From Akkermansia muciniphila (GTDB taxonomy: Bacteria; Verrucomicrobiota; Verrucomicrobiia; Verrucomicrobiales; Akkermansiaceae): DNA of 64,000 nt. A program made the translations under genes and the position numbers. Below are positions 55,179 through 64,000 of the stretch, in pieces. The first letter of the stretch is position 1. Each line of letters starts with the position of its first letter. Where the stretch lies: assembly GCA_945901795.1 (NCBI GenBank), contig CAMDLP010000011.1, positions 1 through 64,000 on the forward strand. The letters run 5' to 3'. The notes under the pieces were generated by a model. That model ran no database searches. It worked only from the letters and a program-made list of their open reading frames with translations, and was not told where the DNA came from.

Positions 55179-55544
55179 TCAGATGATGAAACTGCAGAAG
55201 GCCACGGACAGTGGCACTCCTGCGAATCCGCTGCGGGATTCGGTGGGAGAAACGGAGAAAGTCAAAATATGCGCCGGAGGAGAAATGACAACGGCGAGGC
55301 GATTGGCCGAGGGGGGCGGCGAGATCAGCCATTTCAAACCCACCGTCGCGGGAATCAGCGGGGCGGGCTTTTGATCAGGATCGGTGTTCCCCGCGCACGG
55401 GCAGGATTCGAATCCTTCGCAGCAACCCGCCGGCTGCGACCGGGTTGCGCAGGTCTTCGTGGATTCCGTGGCCAGATACGACGGCGCCTGGGTGAGCTGG
55501 ATGACCAGTCCCATCAGCAACGCGATGACCAACCTGAAACTCAT
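55179..55544 (-). CDS. Small exported or membrane protein upstream of efflux system 2
   Basis: From the ATG at 55544 it is 121 residues. It has a hydrophobic N-terminus (MSFRLVIALLMGLVIQL, possible signal peptide), a Cys-rich stretch (CATRSQPAGCCEGFESCPCAG), then Pro-rich and hydrophobic segments. It precedes the TolC-type gene by 103 bases on the same strand. Four clustered cysteines next to a metal efflux system suggest metal binding, but I do not recognise the family. A longer start at 55661 adds a non-signal leader and is less likely. Confidence 0.6.
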   Translation of the reverse strand: MSFRLVIALLMGLVIQLTQAPSYLATESTKTCATRSQPAGCCEGFESCPCAGNTDPDQKPAPLIPATVGLKWLISPPPSANRLAVVISPPAHILTFSVSPTESRSGFAGVPLSVAFCSFII

Positions 55545-55713
55545 TGCGGTGATAAGAGTAAAACCGATGCCAGAATATTCCAAGAGCTTTTTGTGCAAGC
55601 CATCTTCAACAGAGCTTCCGCTCTTCTGGAATACCCCTGCGGGAGCGATGTGGAGCGTCATTCACTTTCCACTTGCCAGCAGTGGATAGAATTTCCAATG
55701 TTTTGCTGTTCAC

Positions 55714-57249
55714 ATGATTACCCGCCTATTTTCAGCCGCGTTGCGCGGGGTCGATGCCCAGGAGGTCGAAGTGGAGGTCAACGCCCGCGGTGCGGACAAG
55801 CCGATCGTGATCATTGTGGGTCTGCCGGATGCTGCCGTTAGGGAGTCCTCGCAGCGGGTCATTTCCGCCATCGGCGCGTCCGCGCTCTATCTGGATGACG
55901 GGATCAAGACGGTGAATCTCGCGCCGGCGGATTTGAAAAAGGAAGGACCGTCGTTCGACCTGCCCATCGCGCTGGCGATGATCGCCGCGAGCGGCACTAA
56001 GCCGTTCAACGCGGAGGATTGCTGCGTCGTCGGCGAGCTGGGGCTGGATGGCACGGTGCGGCCGGTGAAGGGCGTTCTATCCATCGCTCTGGAAGCGAAG
56101 AGCCGGGGCCGGAGCCGCTTGTTCGTGCCTGAGGCAAATGCACCGGAAGCGGCGGTGATCGAAGGCATCGATGTATTTCCGATTCGCAATCTGAAACAGG
56201 CGTGGGATTTCCTTAATGGTGACATCATCATCCCGCCCTTCCATCTTGACCGCCGGGCGTTCTTCAATTCCCACCGGTCTTACGAAGTCGATTTCGACGA
56301 GGTCAAAGGCCAGTATCAGGTGAAGCGCGCGCTCGAAGTGGCGGCTGCCGGAAATCATAATTTACTGATGGTCGGCCCGCCAGGGACCGGGAAGTCGATG
56401 CTGGCGAAGCGCATGGCGTCGATCATGCCAGACATGACGGAAGAGGACGCGATTGAAACGACCAAGATCCACTCGGTCACCGGGCTGCTGGATTCGAAAC
56501 GATCATTTCTAACGACTCGCCCCTTCCGCTCGCCGCATCATACGATTTCCGACGCCGGTCTGCTCGGTGGCGGCACGAATCCGGGGCCGGGCGAAGTTTC
56601 GCTGGCGCATCACGGTGTGCTTTTCCTCGACGAGCTTCCCGAGTTCCGGCGGCAGACGCTGGAGGTTTTGAGACAACCGCTAGAGGACCGGGTCGTAACC
56701 ATTTCCCGGGCGGCGGGATCGCTGACGTTCCCGGCGAATTTCATGCTGGTCGCGGCGATGAATCCGTGTCCCTGCGGCTATTACGGAGATTCAAAGCGCG
56801 AGTGCCGCTGCTCGAACCGGCAGATAGAAACCTACCGGCAGCGCATCAGTGGTCCCCTGCTGGACCGGATCGACATCCACTGCGAGGTGCCACTGGTGGA
56901 TTTCCGCGAACTCTCCTCCAACACCAACACTGGCGAGTCGTCGGAGACGATCAGAAAGCGCGTGATCGCCGCACGGGGCATCCAGTTGGAGCGCTTCAAG
57001 AAATCGTCCAATTCCACGAACTCGTCGATGGGCTCGCGCCAAGTCCGGCAACATTGCCAACTCAGCGCCGAAAGTAATGGCTACCTCGAACACGCGATGG
57101 AGGAAATGAACTTTTCCGCCCGAGCGCATGATCGGATTTTGAAAGTCGCCCGCACGCTGGCTGATCTAGCAGGTTCGATGGAGATCCGGCCGAACGACAT
57201 CCTGGAGGCCATCCAATTCCGCTCGCTTGACCGGAAACTCTTCAGTTGA
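55714..57249 (+). CDS. comM: YifB/ComM family Mg-chelatase-like AAA+ ATPase
   Basis: A 511-residue protein. An N-terminal LonC-like domain ([34 protein letters not shown]) precedes an AAA+ module with Walker [12 protein letters not shown] near residues 219-229, Walker [11 protein letters not shown], and the family's [10 protein letters not shown] and CRCS cysteines. A C-terminal Mg-chelatase domain follows ([36 protein letters not shown]). Known role: ComM is a hexameric helicase promoting branch migration during natural transformation. Full length, so likely functional; relevant to uptake of island DNA. Confidence 0.92.
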   Translation: MITRLFSAALRGVDAQEVEVEVNARGADKPIVIIVGLPDAAVRESSQRVISAIGASALYLDDGIKTVNLAPADLKKEGPSFDLPIALAMIAASGTKPFNAEDCCVVGELGLDGTVRPVKGVLSIALEAKSRGRSRLFVPEANAPEAAVIEGIDVFPIRNLKQAWDFLNGDIIIPPFHLDRRAFFNSHRSYEVDFDEVKGQYQVKRALEVAAAGNHNLLMVGPPGTGKSMLAKRMASIMPDMTEEDAIETTKIHSVTGLLDSKRSFLTTRPFRSPHHTISDAGLLGGGTNPGPGEVSLAHHGVLFLDELPEFRRQTLEVLRQPLEDRVVTISRAAGSLTFPANFMLVAAMNPCPCGYYGDSKRECRCSNRQIETYRQRISGPLLDRIDIHCEVPLVDFRELSSNTNTGESSETIRKRVIAARGIQLERFKKSSNSTNSSMGSRQVRQHCQLSAESNGYLEHAMEEMNFSARAHDRILKVARTLADLAGSMEIRPNDILEAIQFRSLDRKLFS

Positions 57250-57255
57250 CCCGCC

Positions 57256-57720
57256 ATGAAAATCATCCCCGCCATTTTCGAGGACCGTGAAATCCGTCGC
57301 ATCTACGAAGAAAAATCAGAAACCTGGTTCTTCTCCGTCGTGGACATCATCCAGGTTCTCACCCAACAACCTGATTACCAGACGGCCAGAAAATACTGGG
57401 ACAAGCTGAAAGAGCGGCTTCGTAAGGAAGGAAGTCCGTCGGTGACAAATTGTCACCGACTGAAATTGCCCGCCGCCGACGGCAAAAACTACCTCACCGA
57501 CGTCGCCACCGCCGAGACTCTGCTGCGGCTCGTCCAAAGTGTTCCAAGCCCGAAAGTTGAGCCGATCAAGCTCTGGCTCGCCAAGGTCAGCTACGAGCGG
57601 ATGCAGGAAATGTCCGATCCCGCGCTCTCACTTGAGCGAGCCCGCGCCACCTGGCAGAAACACGGCACGCTTCGGCTCAATCAAGCGAGTAAGGACGTGG
57701 AAACGATCAGGGTTGGGTGA
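57256..57720 (+). CDS. Bro-N domain protein, C-terminally shortened
   Basis: A 154-residue protein with a Bro-N/anti-repressor-like domain (IFEDREIRRIYEEKSETWFF SVVDIIQVL; YWDKLKERLRKEG; LPAADGKNYLTDVATAETLLRL). A LWLAKVSYERMQEMSDPALSLERA helix follows. Related proteins continue past RAR-YW-KHGRS with EKWIQQRM and a second domain of over 100 residues; here the frame leaves that pattern after QKHG and stops. The Bro-N fold binds DNA in phage and some chromosomal proteins. The gene starts 6 bases after comM and ends in the decayed fragment on the other strand. Confidence 0.7.
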   Translation: MKIIPAIFEDREIRRIYEEKSETWFFSVVDIIQVLTQQPDYQTARKYWDKLKERLRKEGSPSVTNCHRLKLPAADGKNYLTDVATAETLLRLVQSVPSPKVEPIKLWLAKVSYERMQEMSDPALSLERARATWQKHGTLRLNQASKDVETIRVG

Positions 57721-57869
57721 TCTTGAGTCGTCCGAAGAGCTTGCCGCCCGGTGCCACGCTTTTGGGAATCATCACGGTGATGGCATCGGTGGAAGCGTTC
57801 TGGAAGACCTGCACCGTCGGCAGGTCGCGGGACGCTGAAGGCGGAGAAGCGGGCGCGGACGGCCTGGTT
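57707..57869 (-). pseudogene. Detached C-terminal segment of the following hypothetical gene
   Basis: On the minus strand a frame reads RDLPTVQVFQNASTDAITVM then IPKSVAPGGKLFGRLKITQP to a TGA at 57707-57709. The bases between the TAG of the hypothetical gene (57870) and this segment read NQAVRARFSAFSVP in the upstream frame. One nonsense change plus one single-base frameshift would therefore separate it from the gene at 57870-58475. Confidence 0.55.
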
Positions 57870-58475
57870 CTAGCGACTGACGTGTTGCAGCACCAGGTTC
57901 ACGTTATGGCGCAGGCCGGCGGAGAGGTCCGCGCTTTTGACGTTGTTTCCGGACATGCGGCTGAAGAGGTCACTGCGCACGGTTCCTTTGCCTTCGGTAA
58001 ACTTTTTCATCTCGGAGTCGAAACGGACAAACAATTCGGTGATCATTTCATCGGTCGCATGAACCGGGCGAGCGGGTGCGACTGGAGAAGCTCCTTCTGT
58101 GGGCACCGGCGCTGCGGGGGCTTCCGGGCGGCGGATTAGACCGGTGTCGAGCGACTTGCTGCCGATGGTGCCTTTGATTTGGAGTTCTTCTAGAACACCG
58201 GCGGCGGAGAGGGTCAGGCCGATCTGGCAGATGGCGCCTTTTCCAGCAAGTGCCAACATGTCAACCTGCGTGGACAGGAACATGGCGCCAGAGGGCGAGT
58301 AGGTGATGGTGGGAGAATGGGTGCGGTATTTGGCATCCGTGAAGGAGTAAACGGCGGTGCGGTCTTTTTTCCAACCGTTCAAACGGGTGCCGAAGCCTTC
58401 CATATCGAAGGAAGCGGCAAACGGGTTGGAGGTGAGAGCGAGGCTGACAATGAACGGGATTGTTGGGAATTTCAT
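57870..58475 (-). CDS. Exported hypothetical protein, probably truncated
   Basis: From the ATG at 58475 it is 201 residues with a signal peptide (MKFPTIPFIVSLALTSNPFAA). The mature part has a beta-rich first half (YSFTDAKYRTHSPTITYSPS), a Pro/Ala linker (EAPAAPVPTEGASPVAPARP) and a helical end. It stops at TAG after QHVSR, while coding-like sequence continues (57707-57869). It is 28 bases downstream of the porin gene, so it likely belongs to the exbB-tonB operon. No family recognised. Confidence 0.6.
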   Translation of the reverse strand: MKFPTIPFIVSLALTSNPFAASFDMEGFGTRLNGWKKDRTAVYSFTDAKYRTHSPTITYSPSGAMFLSTQVDMLALAGKGAICQIGLTLSAAGVLEELQIKGTIGSKSLDTGLIRRPEAPAAPVPTEGASPVAPARPVHATDEMITELFVRFDSEMKKFTEGKGTVRSDLFSRMSGNNVKSADLSAGLRHNVNLVLQHVSR

Positions 58476-58503
58476 CGGAGTAATTATTGTGTTATGATTA
58501 GAG

Positions 58504-59847
58504 TTAGAATGAGACGCGGGCACCGGTGTGCCAGATGGCGGCATCGGTATTGAAATTTCCACCTTGTTCGTCCTTGATGATGACCTGCTCGAAGCCGCTC
58601 ATCAGGGTCATTTGGTTTTGATAGAGATGGAGATTGGCTCCGAGGTAGAAGGAGTGGAACTCGTCGCCGATGAAAAATGGCGAATCATCAAACGCAAGGT
58701 CCGACGAGGTTCCAAGGGTGGAAACCAGCGACCCCGCTTCGTCGCTGCCGGTGTATTGATAGCGGCCTACGAGCTGGACGGTGCCGGGAATGAGCCAGTA
58801 GGTGGGTGAAAGTGTCACGCCCCATGCGGTGGCATCTCCTTTGGCCAGTTTGAAATCTCCGGTGAAGGAGAAGTCGCCTTGATCGATGCTGATGCCGGTG
58901 GAGAACAGATGGCGGAACGCGGGATTTTGAGCGACGAGTTGGTTGCCATTGGCAGAGCGTTTGCCAGCGAGGTTGTAACGCGGGATGCTTCCAGATCCGC
59001 CGCCATCGAGGTTGTGGATGTAGTCGAGGTGCCAGCGGGTGCACATGACGGATTTGCCCGAAGGTTCGACAAAAGTCCGGCAGAGGTTGAAGGCCAGGAA
59101 ACCATTGCCTTCGATGCTTGGAATGTTAGGACTTGCATCGCTGGAAAACCAGCCAAAGCCGTAGTCCCAGACTTGCCCGAGTTGATTGAACATCACGCCC
59201 AGGGAAGGACCCGGCGCGAGCATGTGGGTGAGCATCGAGCGGTCGGGATACGGGTTGTAGGCGTCGTCGTTCGATTCAGGGCTGAAGGTGGGGCGGAACT
59301 TGCCGTATTGCACGGAGGTGCCGGGTGCGATTTCGGTGCGCGCGCTGAGTTTTTCGATGCCGTTGTAGTCATTGTCACCGGCGAGTTCGACGCTGGCTTC
59401 AAGGTCGGTGTTGCGGAAGGCGCGCAGGCGGGCACCGAGGCGGGCGCGGCGGGTGCGGGTGTTGTCGAGGTCGATGTTTTTTGCGGCGGTGGCAGCGACG
59501 GCTTCCACCTCGGCTTTGCCGTAGGACGCTTGCCAATCGAACATGCCTGCGATGGCGATTTGCTGAACCCACGGGTTGGCGGCGTCTTCGAAAAGAATCG
59601 CCCGCGACCAGACGGCGTCAGCCGGGCTGGCCATCCATTCCGGCTCAAGATAGATGAGGTCTTCTTTTGCGCCGGTTTCCTCTGTGCCCTCCTCACCAGG
59701 CACGATTTCCGCAGGCGGCAGCTGGATGTCCGACGCCTTCTTTTTTCCCTCCAGAACATCGAGCGCCTCATTGGCAGACGCGACGCTGACCAGAGCCAAA
59801 AACAGGAGCAGCTGTTTGGGGAAAATGGAATCGAAGTGAGTCATCAT
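58504..59847 (-). CDS. Outer-membrane porin-like beta-barrel protein
   Basis: From the ATG at 59847 it is 447 residues. It has a signal peptide (FPKQLLLFLALVSVASA), a short acidic N-terminal region and then alternating beta-strand pattern with many aromatic girdle residues (YGKAEVEAVAAT, DLEASVELAGDNDYNG, QYGKFRPTFSPESN, WHLDYIHNLDGG). It ends in Phe (HTGARVSF), the BAM recognition residue. The pattern resembles phosphate-selective porins O/P. Its position behind exbB-exbD-tonB-TPR suggests it is the outer-membrane partner of that system, although it has no TonB box or plug that I can see. Confidence 0.8.
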   Translation of the reverse strand: MMTHFDSIFPKQLLLFLALVSVASANEALDVLEGKKKASDIQLPPAEIVPGEEGTEETGAKEDLIYLEPEWMASPADAVWSRAILFEDAANPWVQQIAIAGMFDWQASYGKAEVEAVAATAAKNIDLDNTRTRRARLGARLRAFRNTDLEASVELAGDNDYNGIEKLSARTEIAPGTSVQYGKFRPTFSPESNDDAYNPYPDRSMLTHMLAPGPSLGVMFNQLGQVWDYGFGWFSSDASPNIPSIEGNGFLAFNLCRTFVEPSGKSVMCTRWHLDYIHNLDGGGSGSIPRYNLAGKRSANGNQLVAQNPAFRHLFSTGISIDQGDFSFTGDFKLAKGDATAWGVTLSPTYWLIPGTVQLVGRYQYTGSDEAGSLVSTLGTSSDLAFDDSPFFIGDEFHSFYLGANLHLYQNQMTLMSGFEQVIIKDEQGGNFNTDAAIWHTGARVSF

Positions 59848-59854
59848 CTGGAGA

Positions 59855-61303
59855 TTAAGATTTCTTTTTCTCCTTCTCTTCCTGTCGGTCTGAGGCACGG
59901 CGGACGCGGCTCACGTATTGTTCCAAGCTTTCGCTCTTCTTAATGGCGAGGGCGGTTTGCAAGCTGGGAAGCGCCTCGGTGTAGCGGCGCTCACGCACCA
60001 GCATTTGCCCGAGGGCGAGGTTGGCGGGGTAGGCGACGGACTCGGTCTTGAGGGCGAGCTGATAGTTGGTCTTCGCCTCTTGGACAAACTTGGCGCGGTT
60101 GTTCTCGTCGGTCTCTTCACGTGCTTTCAGATCGAGATGACGTGCCACTTCGAGCAGGATTTCACCGTTGGCAGGTTCGAGCTCTTGTAACTGAGCGAGA
60201 CACTCGCCCACCCGGCTATGCTCGTGCTTGGCTTGGGCCACGCGAACTTCGGTGAGGAGGAAGGCGACCTGATCCGCCTTGGCGGGAGTGGGGCCCATTT
60301 TCGGCCGGATTTTTGATAGAAACTCCGAGGCCCGGTCGGGGAAGCCGTAGTCGCTGAGAATGCGGGCGGATTTGAGGGAACGCTCGACGTTGAAAACGGT
60401 GGCCTTGTCGATGGCTGCTAGATAGGCATAAAGGGCAAGCTGGGCCTGGTTTTGCTCCATGTAGAGGTTGCCGAGAAGGTTGAGGTTCGCTTCATCGGCG
60501 ATGCCCTTGAGTTGAAGAATTTCCAGATTGATGGCTGCGTCCTTTTTGCGGTCAAGGGCGAGGTAGGCATGGGTTTGTTGGAGCCAGAGTTGCTTGTCGT
60601 TCGGGTTCTCCTCAATGAGCGTGCCGATCAAGCTGGCGGATTCCTCAAAGCGGTCCTGGGCGTTGAGGGCTTGGGCGAGGCCCATTTTCCAATCGCGCGA
60701 CGCAGGGTCTAGCAGGTAAGCCTGGCGGTAGGCGTTTTCGGCGGCGAGTGGATTTTGCTTGAGGAGGTGGCAGTAGCCGAGCAGGCCGTAGGCGCGGCTG
60801 GAAGACTCACCGAGTTCGATGGCTTTCTGGAGCATCGGCAGGGCTTCATTGGTTTGGTTTTTTGAAATGTAGAGATAGGCGAGGTTGGTGTGGGCGCGGC
60901 GGAAACGCGGGAAGCGGCGGATCGCTTCGAGGAAGGCACGGCGGGCATCGTCAGCACGGTCGGCTTGGAAGTAGAGATTGCCTAACACGAATACCATGGC
61001 GGGGCTGATCTCAGTGGGAGATTTTTCCGGATCGGCGGGCTTTTCGGCTTCCTGAATGAAACGAACGACCTCGGTTTCGGCCTCCTTGAATTTGGAGGCT
61101 CCGAACAGCTCGCTCACTTTCCCTAATAACGCCTGCTCGTCAGCACTGACCTTGGGCTCGACGTCGGATAGAAATCCATAACTTCCCACGAAGTCGCGGA
61201 CAAATTTTGGGTCTCGGAAAAGACTGGCTGGCGGGATGATCGCTTGCGCGAAAACGCCGGGTGTGCCGAGGAGCAGCAGGAACAGAATGGCTTTACGGTG
61301 CAT
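59855..61303 (-). CDS. Periplasmic TPR-repeat protein
   Basis: A 482-residue protein with a signal peptide (ILFLLLLGTPGVFAQA) and at least eight TPR-like helical repeats between about 85 and 460, e.g. VLGNLYFQADRADDARRAFLEAIRRFP and TNLAYLYISKNQTNEALPMLQKAIEL. The C-terminus is Lys/Glu rich. TPR proteins are encoded directly after tonB2-type genes in Vibrio (TtpC/TonB2 loci) and may scaffold the system. It is 22 bases downstream of tonB and 7 bases before the porin gene. Confidence 0.82.
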   Translation of the reverse strand: MHRKAILFLLLLGTPGVFAQAIIPPASLFRDPKFVRDFVGSYGFLSDVEPKVSADEQALLGKVSELFGASKFKEAETEVVRFIQEAEKPADPEKSPTEISPAMVFVLGNLYFQADRADDARRAFLEAIRRFPRFRRAHTNLAYLYISKNQTNEALPMLQKAIELGESSSRAYGLLGYCHLLKQNPLAAENAYRQAYLLDPASRDWKMGLAQALNAQDRFEESASLIGTLIEENPNDKQLWLQQTHAYLALDRKKDAAINLEILQLKGIADEANLNLLGNLYMEQNQAQLALYAYLAAIDKATVFNVERSLKSARILSDYGFPDRASEFLSKIRPKMGPTPAKADQVAFLLTEVRVAQAKHEHSRVGECLAQLQELEPANGEILLEVARHLDLKAREETDENNRAKFVQEAKTNYQLALKTESVAYPANLALGQMLVRERRYTEALPSLQTALAIKKSESLEQYVSRVRRASDRQEEKEKKKS

Positions 61304-61325
61304 GAGAGAATAATAGTTTACGAAA

Positions 61326-62027
61326 TCAGGCTCTTTTAACTTCGAAGTTGAAAGGGACGATGCAGACGGCCTTGACGGGCTTGCCGGCTTGCATGCCGGG
61401 CTTGAACTTCCATTTGTTCACGGCGTTGATCGCCGCTTTGTCGAGGTCTGGGTGACCGGAGGATTGTTTGATGGTGGTGGAAATAACACGGCCCGTATCG
61501 TCAATGGTGCAAGTGATGAGGACTTTGCCGCCGACGCCTTTTTTGAGGAGGGATGATGGATAGGTGGGCTGTGTTTTACTCGTGGGCGATGGTGGGGAAT
61601 CCAAATCGCCACCTCCGAGGGAATCACTGCCATCGCCGCTGCCACCGCCACCGCGCCCGAAGCGGGGGATGTTCATGACGAAGCCGCCCGCACCGGAGGA
61701 GGCAACGAGTTCGCCGATGTCGATTCCGAGATCCATGTCGGAGGATTCCTCGGCGCTGTTCTCAGGGCCGGCTGCCATTTCTAGCGGTTCAATGGATTCT
61801 TCGATTTCTTCCGGTTCGTCCAGTTCATCCTCTGGCGGAGGAGGGGGTGGTGGCGGAATCGTCACATCCACGATTTGATATTCCTCTGCTTTTTCTTTCT
61901 CCGGGCCAGCTGGACCACTAAAGATGAATGAGAGAATGCCGCCAACCAACACGACTGCCAACAAGCCGACGACGAACCATCGTTGGCGGTTGGTCTTCTG
62001 GGGGGCTGACGCTTGATAAGAAGGCAT
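61326..62027 (-). CDS. tonB: TonB-family energy transducer
   Basis: A 233-residue protein with one N-terminal membrane helix (about residues 18-36, WFVVGLLAVVLVGGILSF), a periplasmic Pro-rich stretch (VTIPPPPPPPPEDELDEPEE), a Gly-rich linker (RFGRGGGGSGDGSDSLGGGD) and the C-terminal TonB domain (PTYPSSLLKKGVGGKVLITC ... SSGHPDLDKAAINAVNKWKF). Known role: transmits proton-motive force from ExbB/ExbD to outer-membrane transporters. Immediately downstream of exbD (9 bases). Confidence 0.9.
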   Translation of the reverse strand: MPSYQASAPQKTNRQRWFVVGLLAVVLVGGILSFIFSGPAGPEKEKAEEYQIVDVTIPPPPPPPPEDELDEPEEIEESIEPLEMAAGPENSAEESSDMDLGIDIGELVASSGAGGFVMNIPRFGRGGGGSGDGSDSLGGGDLDSPPSPTSKTQPTYPSSLLKKGVGGKVLITCTIDDTGRVISTTIKQSSGHPDLDKAAINAVNKWKFKPGMQAGKPVKAVCIVPFNFEVKRA

Positions 62028-62036
62028 CGAGGCGGA

Positions 62037-62432
62037 TTACTTCTGCGCTTGGGTAGCGAGGCCGATTTTTTCGATCCCGAGACGACCGAGGACTGCGACG
62101 ACGGCCATGACTTTCTGATATTGTGCCGCGCTATCGCCACGGACGACGACGGGTAGGTCCGGAGTGGAGGCCTTGAGGGCGCCGAGCTTTGACTCGAGTT
62201 CTTCGAGGGTCACAGGAGTGAGGTTGAGGGAAATGCTGCCCTCGGAATTCACGGTGATGGCCTGAATCTTAGGCGCACCGATGTCGGAGGATGCCTTGCC
62301 ACTGGCTTTGGGGAGCTCGACCTTTACCCCCTTGACGCCAGCGGCGGTCATGACGATGAAGATGAGGAGAAGGACCAGGTAAAGGTCCACCATGGGAGTG
62401 ACGTTGATGTCGTCGTAGTTTTCGGATGCCAT
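62037..62432 (-). CDS. exbD: ExbD/TolR biopolymer transport protein
   Basis: A 131-residue protein with a short cytoplasmic N-terminus, a single membrane helix carrying the critical Asp (NVTPMVDLYLVLLLIFIVMT) and a periplasmic alpha/beta domain with LPVVVRGDSAAQYQKVMAVV, typical of ExbD/TolR. It works with the ExbB-like protein encoded 12 bases upstream and the TonB encoded downstream. Confidence 0.92.
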   Translation of the reverse strand: MASENYDDINVTPMVDLYLVLLLIFIVMTAAGVKGVKVELPKASGKASSDIGAPKIQAITVNSEGSISLNLTPVTLEELESKLGALKASTPDLPVVVRGDSAAQYQKVMAVVAVLGRLGIEKIGLATQAQK

Positions 62433-62444
62433 GATTGGTGATGA

Positions 62445-64000
62445 TTAGAGGTTCTTGGGCGTGTTCGCCGAGGTCTCGCCAGTGCTTGGATAGAACTCGG
62501 CCATTTTGGCGACGAACTCGTCGATGAAGACTTGAATCTCAGCGGTGGTGTTCTTGATGCGGCCATTGAGATAGGAGTAAACGAAGAGGGCGGGAATCGC
62601 GACGATCAGACCGGCCACGGTGGCAAGCAGCGCGGAGGCGATACCGGGGGCGATGGCGTTGACGTTGACTTCACCTTCTTTGGAAATGATGGCAAAGGTG
62701 ATCATCACGCCGACCACCGTTCCTAGCAGACCGACATAGGGGCCGCCGGCGATGCTGATGGTGAGATAGACAAGGCCGTCGGTGAGCTTGTGCTGGATCT
62801 GGACCAGCCCGGCATCGAGCGAGGCGCGGATGGCCTGGATGGAGCGGGCGGTGAGGCCGGCAGTCTGGTTCGGCCCGGCGGAGATTCGGTGACTGATTTC
62901 CTCGGAACCGATATGGTAGATCTCGTAGAATGGCGATTTCCGGATGAGTGCTTGGGCGGCGGGGTCGGCATTGCCACCGAAGCTGCGGATGCTGTCGCCG
63001 TCGCCGTGGTCGATGGCCGTGAGATCGGAAGAGAGCAGGCGCCACTGGCGAAGGAACTCGTTGCTGCCTTTGTGGATGGAATTCAAATAGAAGATTTTCT
63101 TCACCGCTACGGACCATCCCACGGCGATCATCAGGACGCAGATGCCGATGGCGACCCAGCCGTCAAACATCATGTTCTTGGCGATGTCGCCGAAGAGCAT
63201 GACGTGTTCCATGGCTTTATTCTGGCCACCGGGGTTTTTAACCTCGGCTTGAATGGCTTTGCCCATGGTGCCGTCGAGCGGCAAATCGCCTTTTCCCGCG
63301 GCGATGGTCTGGGCGATGGTGCCATTCGATTTATTGATAGAGACTACGGCGGGAAGGCCAGAGCCGGTATCGGCGGGTGGGGAAATGCCTTCGATGGATT
63401 TATCCGTGGAGGCAAAGAAGACGGAGGGTCCCGCGACGAAAATCGTGCCGGGGATCGAGCGACCGGCGAAGCCGAGCGCTTTGCCCGCGAAGCGGTGTCC
63501 GCCGGCGATCAGGCTGAGGCGAGCGATGCCTAGTTCGAGAATCTTGAGACGTTCGACGAGTTCTGCTTTCGGATCGCCAGTGAGCTTGGAAGCCTTTTGA
63601 TCGATCTCAGAAATGCTCTGCGAATAGAGCTGGTATTCAGCCGGATGGATGCGGGAGACAACGGCCTTGGCATACTGACTGAGAACACCGGAGGTATAGA
63701 TGAATCCGTTTTTGCGGGTGTCCAAATCGCGCTCGAGAGCTTTAATTTTAGAAGTGCGGAGTTCTTCTTCGCGATCAAGGGTGCGAAGTTCTTTGACGAG
63801 ATTGAGAGCCTCGTCGTCCAGCCGGTTCACGTCGTTGTAGAGGGCGCGGCGGAGATCGGCGTATTCTTTTTGGGTGTTCTGGAGTTCGCCCACTGCTTTT
63901 GTGAGCGATGCGCGGGCGTTGTCGATCGGGTTCGGATTGCTGGCGGCATGCAGCGTGTGAAGGCCGATCAAGGCGGTGGCGAATAAGGTGCGGTGGATCA
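62445..64000 (-). CDS. MotA/TolQ/ExbB proton-channel protein with large periplasmic coiled coil (start codon at window edge)
   Basis: The frame continues past an internal TTG to the window end, where TG-ATC-CAC is seen; the initiating A would be the base just outside, giving MIHRTLFATALIGLHTLHAA, a signal peptide. The full protein would be 518 residues. A DUF3450-like coiled coil (about 25-130) is followed by a short beta-rich part and then the three TolQ/ExbB helices (near 275-295, 410-440, 455-485: GPYVGLLGTVVGVMITF and ATVAGLIVAIPALFVYSYL). This resembles the TtpC proteins of Vibrio TonB2 systems. Confidence 0.85.
   Translation of the reverse strand, partial: IHRTLFATALIGLHTLHAASNPNPIDNARASLTKAVGELQNTQKEYADLRRALYNDVNRLDDEALNLVKELRTLDREEELRTSKIKALERDLDTRKNGFIYTSGVLSQYAKAVVSRIHPAEYQLYSQSISEIDQKASKLTGDPKAELVERLKILELGIARLSLIAGGHRFAGKALGFAGRSIPGTIFVAGPSVFFASTDKSIEGISPPADTGSGLPAVVSINKSNGTIAQTIAAGKGDLPLDGTMGKAIQAEVKNPGGQNKAMEHVMLFGDIAKNMMFDGWVAIGICVLMIAVGWSVAVKKIFYLNSIHKGSNEFLRQWRLLSSDLTAIDHGDGDSIRSFGGNADPAAQALIRKSPFYEIYHIGSEEISHRISAGPNQTAGLTARSIQAIRASLDAGLVQIQHKLTDGLVYLTISIAGGPYVGLLGTVVGVMITFAIISKEGEVNVNAIAPGIASALLATVAGLIVAIPALFVYSYLNGRIKNTTAEIQVFIDEFVAKMAEFYPSTGETSANTPKNL

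Overview
The window looks like chromosome of a Verrucomicrobiota bacterium, probably of the Verrucomicrobiaceae / Luteolibacter-Haloferula kind. This is inferred from gene content: a 51-residue small basic protein of the Chlamydia/Verrucomicrobia/Planctomycetes family, a PVC-type membrane-bound dehydrogenase with a C-terminal CxxCH cytochrome domain, a secreted double DUF1080 protein, the long PurF otherwise typical of Bacteroidetes, and GC-rich genes with few strong Shine-Dalgarno sites. No rRNA, tRNA, CRISPR array, prophage or intact IS element was seen.

Layout. 1-5.6 kb (minus): an ABC transporter pair, a membrane-anchored protein, a PilT-like ATPase, a type IV pilin-like protein and a partial unknown protein, with a symmetrical repeat island between the pilin and ATPase genes. 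5.8-8.8 kb: purM-purF. 8.9-13.6 kb: pyrE, the small basic protein, a 23S pseudouridine synthase, acetyl-CoA synthetase and a coiled-coil protein. 13.9-17.2 kb: katG divergent from an oxyR that keeps both redox cysteines. 17.3-26.9 kb: a DUF1080 protein, folC, korAB, an SprT-like protein, a spermidine-synthase-fold protein, fabF, a thioesterase and rsmI. 26.9-30.0 kb: queA and xth between two toxin-antitoxin modules. 30.0-38.7 kb: the PVC cytochrome protein, a glycoside hydrolase-GT2 fusion, an RNA m5U methyltransferase, two small unknown proteins and an AspT/YidE-type antiporter.

38.6-55.5 kb is a copper/silver-type metal resistance island. Two complete heavy-metal RND systems (outer-membrane factor, periplasmic adaptor, RND pump) are transcribed towards each other. 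They are accompanied by an AraC regulator with a PocR-like sensor domain, small Cys-rich and lipoprotein genes, and several gene fragments. A 95-bp segment from the 3' end of the second pump gene is present twice in direct orientation, bounding about 10 kb that contains the first system. The junction between the two systems holds a broken GH130 glycosidase gene and a shortened second copy of the Cys-rich gene.

55.7-64 kb: comM, a shortened Bro-N gene, a decayed hypothetical gene, then a minus-strand operon running exbB-like (518 aa with a periplasmic coiled coil), exbD, tonB, a TPR protein and an outer-membrane porin. This is likely an energised outer-membrane uptake system. Candidate sigma-70-type promoters, hairpins and terminators are listed where the bases support them.
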